Assembly: GCA_001247695.2 (NCBI GenBank)
Contig: LGRX02013690.1
Coordinates: 1-22,603 of the forward strand
DNA length: 22,603 bases
DNA from: Cymbomonas tetramitiformis
Taxonomy: Eukaryota; Chlorophyta; Pyramimonadophyceae; Pyramimonadales; Pyramimonadaceae
Direction of reading: 5' to 3'
In this document: in pieces, positions 21,401 to 22,603 of the stretch
Position numbering within the stretch: the stretch's first letter is position 1
Layout: the number at the start of each line of letters is the position of its first letter
Made by a program: the position numbers and the translations under genes
The notes under the pieces: generated by a model
The model's database searches: none
Told to the model about the DNA's origin: nothing
What the model saw: only the letters and a program-made list of their open reading frames with translations

Positions 21401-22269
21401 CACCACCGTCACCGACAGCCTCATCGCTTTCCAGGCAAGTCTACCCTCCGCCGAATGTCACCCCCTTGCCCTTCGTCTTCCCCCAACCTGTACCCACTGA
21501 TCCCCCTCTTCCCCCAGCCAACCCCCCCATCCCATCTCCACGCCTTTCAACAGAATCCCACCGGACCCCTTCCCCGCCTCCTACTATTGCCCATTGTGGT
21601 CCTTCTCTGCCTTGGCACTCGTCCGCTCGCAAAAGCCTGCAGTGATATATGGGGCACCTCGCCGGATTACCCAAAGTGCTATGGACCCATGACCGTCGTG
21701 ACTTTGTACCCTACATGTCATCTGAATACGGACCTCGAGCATCGCATGACTTCGGGCTCCAAGCGTCGGGCATTTCTCGCCCACGATCTGTCCCATCTAT
21801 CGAATGGCGGCATTCCCTGTGGCGGCGGCGGCACCCGCAGCATGAGAGGGTCTTTCGGAGGGGTCGATGCGCAGGGGCACCCGCAGCATGAGAGGGTCTT
21901 CCGGAGGGGTCGATGCGCAGGGGCACCCGCAGCATGAGAGGGTCTTCCGGAGGGGTCGATGCGCAGGGGCACCCGCAGCATGAGAGGGTCGTCCGGAGGG
22001 GTCGATGCGCAGGGGCACCCGCAGCATGAGAGGGTCTTTCGGAGGGGTCGATGCGCAGGGGCACCCGCAGCATGAGAGGGTCTTTCGGAGGGGTCGATGC
22101 GCAGGGGCACGTGCACTCCACCGTGAGGGACATGTGTGCTGAGTATTTCCGTGTGTACCGACGGCACGCGTACGTGACGCCGAAGTCCTTCCTCTCCTTC
22201 ATGAAAGGATACAAGACGATGTACAGCAGGAAAAAGCGCGAGCTCGAGGACCAGGCTCAGACCCTCCGG
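283..22269 (+). CDS. DNAH5-like: Axonemal outer-arm dynein heavy chain, gamma (DNAH5/DNAH8) class; partial, 28 exons
   Basis: This is the motor subunit of a ciliary outer dynein arm, an ATP-driven minus-end microtubule motor in the axoneme. Seen in order: tail ([23 protein letters not shown]), linker ([27 protein letters not shown]), AAA1 P-loop GPAGTGKT with [12 protein letters not shown]2 P-loop GTSCAGKS with [18 protein letters not shown]3 P-loop GPSGSAKT with FIDDLNLP, and AAA4 P-loop GVGGTGKQ. From family knowledge, the AKT-type AAA3 loop, LNFSSATTP and NKWGDQ place it with DNAH5/DNAH8 and the algal gamma chain rather than the alpha/beta, inner-arm or cytoplasmic classes. Exons: 283-416, 932-974, 1359-1652, 2033-2511, 3661-3934, 4895-5191, 5572-5766, 6083-6268, 7096-7347, 7537-7680, 8678-9008, 9129-9479, 9766-10185, 10635-10979, 11567-11791, 12179-12549, 12921-13229, 13922-14077, 14301-14621, 15508-15588, 16607-16837, 17170-17821, 18164-18282, 18477-18864, 19370-19702, 20382-20765, 21105-21434, 22105-22269. 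Both ends are missing. Apparent frameshifts occur in exons 11, 16 and 24. Confidence 0.95.
417..664. repeat. 25-bp minisatellite in intron 1, starting at the donor
   Basis: Nine 25-bp units (consensus start GGGGGCCCCCCTCCTCGCGC) run from 440 to 664. They are preceded by a 23-bp partial unit that begins exactly at the intron's GT (417). Each unit holds a G5C5-6 block. Because 25 is not a multiple of 3 and the unit lacks stops, all frames stay open. Confidence 0.97.
665..931 (+). other. Remainder of intron 1
   Basis: Unique sequence with no recognisable gene. It ends in a G-rich stretch and the GGGGCAG acceptor of exon 2. Confidence 0.75.
932..974 (+). CDS. Exon 2: tail PPVSG motif micro-exon
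   Basis: This 43-base exon reads [14 protein letters not shown], the most conserved motif of the axonemal heavy chain tail. Its acceptor is GGGGCAG and its donor CAG|GTAAGC, the best canonical donor in the gene. The phase joins exactly to exon 1 and to [10 protein letters not shown] in exon 3. Confidence 0.93.
975..1358 (+). other. Intron 2
   Basis: A 384-base intron with donor GTAAGC, C-rich beginning (CCCCACACCTCTCC) and G-rich end (GGCGGTGGGGCGGCAG). It also holds GGGCGGGGGGGGCAG ending near 1321, which would be an alternative acceptor. I see no gene or repeat. Confidence 0.8.
1359..1652 (+). CDS. Exon 3: dynein tail (DHC_N1)
   Basis: Ninety-eight codons start [15 protein letters not shown] and include [31 protein letters not shown] and [14 protein letters not shown]. 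The LLRRIE..PMK..F start and the RHP...N ladder are typical of gamma/DNAH5-type tails. Acceptor GCGGCAG, donor AAG|GTTTCG, both phase 0. Confidence 0.93.
1653..2032 (+). other. Intron 3
   Basis: A 380-base intron whose first 150 bases are strongly C-rich and whose last 35 are G-rich (GGAGGGGGTGGGAGGGTGGG), ending CACAG. I see no other feature. Confidence 0.85.
2033..2511 (+). CDS. Exon 4: dynein tail (DHC_N1)
   Basis: The exon begins [20 protein letters not shown] and carries [19 protein letters not shown] and [17 protein letters not shown], matching the LAPGLxxLTWTS and V..RI segments of the tail. The donor is set by phase: CTAG|GTTACC at 2512 leaves two bases that complete a codon with the first base of exon 5. 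CGG|GTCTCA at 2501 would be out of phase with exon 5, so the last few residues are less certain. Confidence 0.88.
2512..3660 (+). other. Intron 4, with telomere-like tract
   Basis: A 1,149-base intron, C-rich at the start and G-rich at the end. The middle is less GC-rich and has no coding signal. It includes TTTAGGG-type repeats (3106-3157) and a near-direct repeat ACACGTGAAGCTC / GCACGTGAAGCTC in an AT-rich stretch (about 3447-3492). Confidence 0.8.
3106..3157 (+). repeat. Interstitial TTTAGGG telomere-like repeats
   Basis: TTTTAGGGTTTAGGG at 3106-3120 and ATTTAGGGTTTAG at 3145-3157 are short head-to-tail copies of the plant-type telomere heptamer TTTAGGG, in the sense orientation. A further degenerate TCTAGGG precedes them at 3091. 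Confidence 0.7.
3661..3934 (+). CDS. Exon 5: dynein tail
   Basis: After one carried-over base the exon reads [20 protein letters not shown], then [34 protein letters not shown] and EEH. The PSLEEL motif, preceded by a hydrophobic strand, is the standard axonemal tail pattern. Acceptor GGCGCAG. Donor CAC|GTGCGC, which joins in frame to [11 protein letters not shown] in exon 6 at family spacing. Confidence 0.88.
3935..4894 (+). other. Intron 5, with foldback sequence
   Basis: A 960-base intron that starts GTGCGCCTCGGTCCCC and ends with a purine/G-rich run before GCGCAG. The 5' CCTCGG and the 3' CCGAGG (4849-4854) are complementary. The middle (4340-4660) is AT-richer and contains an inverted repeat. 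No coding signal is seen. Confidence 0.8.
4384..4451. repeat. 16-bp perfect inverted repeat with internal palindrome
   Basis: ATGTTTTCGGGACATA (4384-4399) is the exact reverse complement of TATGTCCCGAAAACAT (4436-4451). Between them lies the palindrome CCTGTACAGG (4402-4411). A further TTCGGGACATTTTCCTGATG at 4453-4472 repeats the arm sequence in the forward direction. This may be the remains of a small foldback element. Confidence 0.8.
4895..5191 (+). CDS. Exon 6: dynein tail, WGQ region
   Basis: Ninety-nine codons: [20 protein letters not shown], a short charged and proline-rich insert, [18 protein letters not shown], and [18 protein letters not shown]. The W(G)Q, N-K-x-V-V-K and FxxLW positions match the family. 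Acceptor GCGCAG after a GA/GGGG-rich stretch; donor CGA|GTGAGC. Confidence 0.92.
5192..5571 (+). other. Intron 6
   Basis: A 380-base intron with donor GTGAGC and acceptor GGGCCAG. It is C-rich at the start, and its middle (5250-5480) is less GC-rich. I recognise no feature in it. Confidence 0.8.
5572..5766 (+). CDS. Exon 7: dynein tail
   Basis: Sixty-five codons beginning [20 protein letters not shown] and ending [13 protein letters not shown]. Joined to exon 6, [12 protein letters not shown] has the same length as the conserved FM...P.L..FE segment, which fixes both splice sites. Acceptor GGGCCAG, donor CAG|GTGGGG. Confidence 0.9.
5767..6082 (+). other. Intron 7
   Basis: A 316-base intron with donor GTGGGG and a CCTCCCCTCCCTCCC stretch (5829-5843). 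It ends in a G-rich run (GACGGGGTCGGGGGTTACGCAG). Confidence 0.8.
6083..6268 (+). CDS. Exon 8: dynein tail
   Basis: Sixty-two codons: [31 protein letters not shown] and [17 protein letters not shown]. This is the helical D(V/M)R...L..I...E...I.(P)IE..Y.LL segment. Acceptor TTACGCAG, donor GGG|GTGCTG. Phase 0 joins to [12 protein letters not shown] in exon 9. Confidence 0.9.
6269..6713 (+). other. Intron 8, unique 5' part
   Basis: It begins GTGCTGCGCCCCGTAGTCCC and is C-rich. I find no gene. GGGTTCGAT (6622) and GTTCGAA (6705) resemble tRNA T-loops, but no tRNA fold surrounds them. Confidence 0.75.
6714..6947. repeat. 19-bp minisatellite in intron 8 containing splice-site-like sequence
   Basis: About 12 copies of a 19-bp unit (consensus GTCAGATTAGGTGAGCGCC) with point changes, plus one copy extended by five bases (around 6840). 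Each intact unit contains TTAG|GTGAGC, a near-ideal 5' splice site, and GCCGTCAG, an AG acceptor-like end. Confidence 0.95.
7096..7347 (+). CDS. Exon 9: tail to linker; GC donor
   Basis: Eighty-four codons from [20 protein letters not shown] through [17 protein letters not shown] to ALERLREFQ. The reading frame and family alignment end at EFQ, where the intron starts CAG|GCGCTC; the next GT downstream would add residues that do not belong. Acceptor TTCGCAG. Confidence 0.9.
7537..7680 (+). CDS. Exon 10: start of linker domain (DHC_N2)
   Basis: Forty-eight codons: [40 protein letters not shown] and STLYNLFQ. The LP.TEYPEL motif marks the beginning of the DHC_N2 linker. Acceptor AATGCAG after a G-rich stretch; donor CAG|GTTCAG. 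A GAG two bases downstream could be an alternative acceptor but would shift the frame. Confidence 0.92.
7877..8110. repeat. 24-bp minisatellite, first array of intron 10
   Basis: Clear 24-bp units (TGCAGGGGCGCTTGGCTGTC plus TTTA) start at 7995, 8019 and 8043, with a further copy near 8075. Degenerate relatives upstream alternate with a CCTGACAAGCACCCCCC module, giving a two-module structure. Confidence 0.88.
8168..8516. repeat. 32-bp minisatellite, second array of intron 10
   Basis: About 11 copies of a 32-bp unit beginning TTCAGACCAGGCTCATCGTG and ending CTTGCACAACAG. Starts at 8168, 8200, 8232 and 8264 are exactly regular; later copies have small indels. There are no unique spacers between units, so it is not a CRISPR-type array. 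Confidence 0.95.
8517..8677 (+). other. 3' end of intron 10
   Basis: Unique sequence after the second array, ending in GATGGCGGGCTCTGAGTGGGCGCAG, the acceptor of exon 11. Open frames running through it come from the array. Confidence 0.75.
8678..9008 (+). CDS. Exon 11: linker, frame disrupted; GC donor
   Basis: The exon starts [20 protein letters not shown] and runs cleanly to ITDFQVQCR. From about 8778 to 8918 the conserved residues appear in successive frames: MPSALRN (8785 on), QAFSELR (8808 on), ETIQQLL (8830 on), [16 protein letters not shown] (8852 on) and [11 protein letters not shown] (8916 on). It then runs to [16 protein letters not shown]. The length (331) is not a multiple of three, so there is a net shift of +1 or -2. 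The downstream frame agrees with exon 12 if the donor is CAG|GCAACC at 9009. Confidence 0.8.
9129..9479 (+). CDS. Exon 12: linker (DHC_N2)
   Basis: 117 codons beginning in a (GA)n run after [66 protein letters not shown] and VQAMWHYLE. The W-x-x-x-x-x-F..YK and EDSQM.L..L..NRY motifs are diagnostic of the linker. Donor GAG|GTCCAT. The exact acceptor inside the GA run is uncertain by a few bases. Confidence 0.93.
9766..10185 (+). CDS. Exon 13: linker core, [11 protein letters not shown]
   Basis: 140 codons carrying [55 protein letters not shown] and [13 protein letters not shown]. These are the most conserved linker motifs of axonemal heavy chains. Acceptor TCCGCAG, donor AAG|GTCTGC, phase 0 at both ends. 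Confidence 0.96.
10186..10634 (+). other. Intron 13
   Basis: A 449-base intron. It holds a 17-bp palindrome ATACACCTAAGGTGTAT (10334-10350) preceded by a direct copy of GCATACACCT (10312). It ends CTGCAG. I see nothing else. Confidence 0.8.
10635..10979 (+). CDS. Exon 14: C-terminal linker
   Basis: 115 codons: [39 protein letters not shown] and [14 protein letters not shown]-x-W-L and FPAQV...G.Q..W are conserved linker signatures. An in-frame ATG at 10611 lies in the intron, upstream of the CTGCAG acceptor, and is not a start. Donor CAG|GTAGCC. Confidence 0.94.
10980..11566 (+). other. Intron 14
   Basis: A 587-base intron with a striking C-rich start (GTAGCCCCCTTCCCCCACCC) and a G-rich 3' stretch (GGTGTGGTGGGGGGGGGATG) before CGCCAG. 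A short near-direct duplication (CTCCCAAGCAGC / CTCCCAAGCAGC, about 11330-11360) lies in the middle. Confidence 0.85.
11567..11791 (+). CDS. Exon 15: linker-AAA1 junction; GC donor
   Basis: Seventy-five codons: [51 protein letters not shown] and ITLAK. The E(Y/R)[12 protein letters not shown] segment leads directly into AAA1. The frame ends at AAG|GCGCGC, a GC donor, and exon 16 supplies [19 protein letters not shown]. Confidence 0.94.
11792..12178 (+). other. Intron 15, GC donor, AT-rich island
   Basis: A 387-base intron starting GCGCGC. An AT-rich island (about 11935-12070) holds a 20-bp near-direct repeat TTAGCTACCGGTATCCGTTG (11955-11974) / TTAGCTACCGGTAGCCGTTG (12037-12056). The second copy contains the palindrome GCTACCGGTAGC. 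The intron ends AAAGCAG. Confidence 0.82.
12179..12549 (+). CDS. Exon 16: AAA1, principal ATPase site; one-base frameshift
   Basis: The exon holds the AAA1 Walker A GPAGTGKT (12212-12235), [20 protein letters not shown] and Walker [24 protein letters not shown]1 is the site whose ATP hydrolysis drives the power stroke. After CILLQ (ending 12439) the conserved continuation (A)[10 protein letters not shown] is in another frame, as if one base were missing. The exon then runs through [13 protein letters not shown]. Length 371 is one short of a multiple of three. Donor CAG|GTGCAC. Confidence 0.93.
12550..12920 (+). other. Intron 16
   Basis: A 371-base intron, C-rich at the start (GTGCACCCGCCGCAGC), that ends in about 30 bases of nearly pure G/A (12886-12912) followed by GGTGCAG. 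Confidence 0.85.
12921..13229 (+). CDS. Exon 17: AAA1 C-terminal part
   Basis: 103 codons: [51 protein letters not shown] and [28 protein letters not shown] and HYDFGLR are universal dynein AAA1 motifs. Acceptor GGTGCAG after a long run of Gs; donor TCG|GTACTC. Confidence 0.96.
13301..13429. repeat. 35-bp inverted repeat in intron 17
   Basis: Bases 13301-13335 are the exact reverse complement of 13395-13429, which is the first part of the 46-bp array unit. The arms are separated by 59 bases and would form a long GC-rich hairpin in the pre-mRNA. Confidence 0.93.
13395..13722. repeat. 46-bp minisatellite in intron 17
   Basis: Seven units with CTCGAGAGAAGG starts at exactly 46-bp spacing (13401, 13447, 13493, 13539, 13585, 13631, 13677). 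Units differ by a few substitutions (for example GGCGGC/GGCCGC). The unit reads open in every frame and produces spurious ORFs on both strands. Confidence 0.97.
13723..13921 (+). other. 3' end of intron 17
   Basis: Sequence after the array, with degraded GCGCTTGAGAGGGCGT-like array relatives up to about 13775, then unique DNA to the CGAACAG acceptor of exon 18. Confidence 0.7.
13922..14077 (+). CDS. Exon 18: AAA1-AAA2 connector
   Basis: Fifty-two codons: [20 protein letters not shown], then IDVVLEAS and HPEWNLK. (D)[14 protein letters not shown] is invariant in axonemal heavy chains. Acceptor CGAACAG, donor AAG|GTGACA, phase 0. Confidence 0.95.
14301..14621 (+). CDS. Exon 19: AAA2 ATP-binding site
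   Basis: 107 codons: [18 protein letters not shown], Walker A GTSCAGKS (14352-14375), [29 protein letters not shown] and Walker [20 protein letters not shown]2 binds nucleotide structurally. Cys occupies the P-loop position that is usually Gly or Ser. Acceptor CCGGCAG, donor ACG|GTGCGA. Confidence 0.96.
14636..15360. repeat. 36-bp minisatellite in intron 19
   Basis: About 21 copies of a 36-bp unit (GCGCTCTTGGTCGGGATTGA, then CGGTGCATCTCTCCCT). It starts about 14 bases after the donor. Units vary in length by one to several bases, through G-run changes and missing CT or CC. Long open frames on the minus strand (to 323 codons) come from this array. Confidence 0.96.
15508..15588 (+). CDS. Exon 20: AAA2 sensor region; GC donor
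   Basis: This 27-codon exon begins [18 protein letters not shown] and ends LKLLFE, the universal AAA2 stretch after Walker B. It is flanked by two minisatellite-filled introns. The donor is GAG|GCACGC. The family continuation [13 protein letters not shown] follows in exon 21. Confidence 0.95.
15635..16070. repeat. Degenerate ~25-bp GC-rich minisatellite in intron 20
   Basis: Many copies of a roughly 25-bp unit (GCTTCCAGGGTGCCCCCGCC plus GGCCC), heavily diverged in length. Many units carry CCAGGTGCC or CCAGGGTGCC, which look like a joined acceptor/donor. Confidence 0.93.
16071..16606 (+). other. 3' part of intron 20
   Basis: About 536 bases without repeats or coding signal. The first 120 are AT-richer than the surroundings. 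It ends GGACTGGACACAG. Confidence 0.75.
16607..16837 (+). CDS. Exon 21: AAA2, NASPATVSR
   Basis: Seventy-seven codons: [35 protein letters not shown], an Ala/Pro-rich insert, and [20 protein letters not shown]. Acceptor GACACAG, donor GAG|GTGCCG in phase 0. The exact 3' end is supported by phase and by family spacing to exon 22. Confidence 0.93.
16838..17169 (+). other. Intron 21
   Basis: A 332-base intron with donor GTGCCG, a short (CT)n run (about 16962-16981), and a G-rich end (GTGGGGAGTGGTTGTGGGGGGCAG). Confidence 0.85.
17170..17821 (+). CDS. Exon 22: AAA2-AAA3, AAA3 P-loop
   Basis: This is the longest exon (652 bases). It reads [20 protein letters not shown], a low-complexity insert rich in Gly, Ala and Glu (about 17245-17365), [30 protein letters not shown] and [15 protein letters not shown]. 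The AAA3 Walker A GPSGSAKT is at 17701-17724, followed by [14 protein letters not shown]. Ala before the P-loop Lys is characteristic of the DNAH5/gamma class. It ends in phase 1 at CGGG|GTACCC. Confidence 0.95.
17822..18163 (+). other. Intron 22
   Basis: A 342-base phase-1 intron. It starts GTACCCACTGCAGCCC and ends in a GGGGTGGGGCGGGGGGCGGG run, then CTCCTCAG. I see no other feature. Confidence 0.85.
18164..18282 (+). CDS. Exon 23: AAA3 Walker B
   Basis: Two bases complete the Ala codon begun in exon 22. The exon then reads [39 protein letters not shown]. The FIDD(L/I)N(L/M)P..N.WGDQ form is class-diagnostic. Acceptor CTCAG after a very long G-rich run; donor CAG|GTTCGT. Confidence 0.95.
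18477..18864 (+). CDS. Exon 24: AAA3; frameshift; GC donor
   Basis: The exon begins [20 protein letters not shown] and reaches DLQFVGAM. The next conserved stretch ([17 protein letters not shown]) is in another frame from about 18600. It continues with [16 protein letters not shown] and [20 protein letters not shown]. The break lies in a G/C homopolymer-rich stretch at about 18585-18600. Length 388 is consistent with a net +1 or -2 shift. The donor is CAG|GCGCGC after RIAQ. Confidence 0.93.
18865..19369 (+). other. Intron 24, GC donor
   Basis: A 505-base intron starting GCGCGCGCCCCCGCCTCACC and ending with a run of Gs (19325-19352) before GGAGCAG. The middle has no repeat or coding signal. 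Confidence 0.85.
19370..19702 (+). CDS. Exon 25: AAA3-AAA4 connector
   Basis: 111 codons: [49 protein letters not shown] and [28 protein letters not shown] and VYE.VPS(W/F)..L are family motifs. Acceptor GGAGCAG, donor CAG|GTGCGC. Confidence 0.95.
19703..20381 (+). other. Intron 25
   Basis: A 679-base intron starting GTGCGCCCCTCCCCCGCC and ending in about 40 bases of nearly pure G/A (20342-20376) before GTACAG. No gene or repeat is recognised between. Confidence 0.85.
20382..20765 (+). CDS. Exon 26: AAA4 ATP-binding site
   Basis: 128 codons: [34 protein letters not shown], the AAA4 Walker A GVGGTGKQ (20505-20528), [19 protein letters not shown] and [19 protein letters not shown]. It ends [10 protein letters not shown]. 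Acceptor GGTACAG after about 40 bases of nearly pure purine; donor AAG|GTGCGC. Confidence 0.96.
20766..21104 (+). other. Intron 26
   Basis: A 339-base intron, open in one frame between exons 26 and 27. The inserted residues interrupt the family alignment at NLLAK|DEVDAM, so it is an intron and not an insertion. It is C-rich at the start and has AGGAGGGAGGTGGGGGGATT near the end. Confidence 0.87.
21105..21434 (+). CDS. Exon 27: AAA4 C-terminal half; GC donor
   Basis: 110 codons: [60 protein letters not shown] and VTDSLIAFQ. The [11 protein letters not shown] and FP.L.(S/N)(G)CT..WF motifs are universal. The donor CAG|GCAAGT is a perfect GC-type donor consensus. Confidence 0.96.
21435..21836 (+). 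other. 5' part of intron 27
   Basis: It begins with the donor GCAAGT and about 140 bases rich in C and T. Unique, less GC-rich sequence follows up to the array. No gene is seen. Confidence 0.8.
21837..22104. repeat. 46-bp minisatellite in intron 27, reaching the exon 28 acceptor
   Basis: Six units start GCAGCATGAGAGGG at exact 46-bp spacing (21837, 21883, 21929, 21975, 22021, 22067). Each contains GTCGATGCGCAGGGGCAC. In the last unit this is the real 3' splice site and the first six bases of exon 28. Confidence 0.97.
22105..22269 (+). CDS. Exon 28: AAA4 end and stalk coiled-coil start
   Basis: Fifty-five codons: [40 protein letters not shown] and [21 protein letters not shown](Y/F)L.F..GYK is the invariant entry to the stalk. 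The first six bases (GGGCAC) and the acceptor belong to the last unit of the 46-bp array in intron 27. Probable donor CGG|GTGCTG. Confidence 0.93.
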
Positions 22270-22493
22270 GTGCTGCCCCCGCTACTACCATCCACCCCCT
22301 CCACATCCCAGCCCAGGTGCCCGGCGCTGCGGGAGCTGGCATTGCATGGACGGCCTCATGGTTGGGGCCGGGGGATGGCGGTTGCAACCCCCAGCCCCCC
22401 TCGGGAGCGCAGGGCGGGACGAGTATGTCTATAACATGATTGGTCATCATAGTGTGTATGGCGCTGCACACGACATCTGCGCGTCTCACTCGA
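22270..22493 (+). other. Start of intron 28
   Basis: It begins GTGCTGCCCCCGCTACTACC and is C-rich for about 45 bases. The 3' splice site lies beyond the window. Confidence 0.7.
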
Positions 22494-22603
22494 TGCCACA
22501 TCAGTGTTTTTCACTGGCTGCCACATCAGTGTTTGTCACTGGCTGCCACATAAGCGTTGTTCACTGGATGCCACATCAGTGTTTGTCACTGGCTGCCACA
22601 TCA
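22494..22603. repeat. 25-bp tandem repeat at the window edge
   Basis: Units of TGCCACATCAGTGTTTGTCA plus CTGGC start at 22494, 22519, 22544, 22569 and 22594. The array is cut by the window end. It is less GC-rich than the other arrays. Confidence 0.95.

Overview
The window is one stretch of a large, intron-rich nuclear gene on the + strand. It encodes an axonemal dynein heavy chain. Twenty-eight exons (about 7.8 kb, roughly 2,600 codons) read left to right through the family: N-terminal tail, linker, AAA1, AAA2, AAA3, AAA4 and the first residues of the stalk. The gene enters the window already inside the tail (first exon at 283) and leaves it after 22269. The true start, the rest of the tail, the microtubule-binding domain, AAA5, AAA6 and the C-terminal domain lie outside. 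The AAA3 region (an AKT-type P-loop, [25 protein letters not shown]) matches the outer-arm gamma / DNAH5-DNAH8 class. No other gene was found on either strand.

The host should be a eukaryote with motile flagella or cilia. The DNA is strongly GC-rich by eye, introns are dense and mostly 0.2-1 kb, and six donors are GC rather than GT. A plant-type TTTAGGG telomere-like tract sits in intron 4. A GC-rich unicellular flagellate, probably an alga, fits best; I cannot name the lineage from the sequence.

Layout: tail exons 283-6268 (exons 1-8), tail/linker exons 7096-10979 (exons 9-14), AAA1 11567-13229 (exons 15-17), AAA1/AAA2 13922-16837 (exons 18-21), AAA3 17170-19702 (exons 22-25), AAA4 and stalk base 20382-22269 (exons 26-28). 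Many introns carry their own private minisatellite (units of 19, 24, 25, 32, 36 or 46 bp). Long open frames across those arrays, on both strands, are artefacts of repeats that lack stop codons.

The main unusual signal is in the introns. Almost all begin with a C-rich stretch just after the donor and end with a G-rich stretch just before a CAG acceptor, instead of the usual polypyrimidine tract. The two ends could therefore pair. Twenty-five of 28 introns are phase 0, and several arrays contain copies of splice-site sequence. One array duplicates the real acceptor of exon 28 five times. Three exons (11, 16, 24) contain apparent frameshifts in conserved sequence, so this copy is either decaying or the assembly has local errors.
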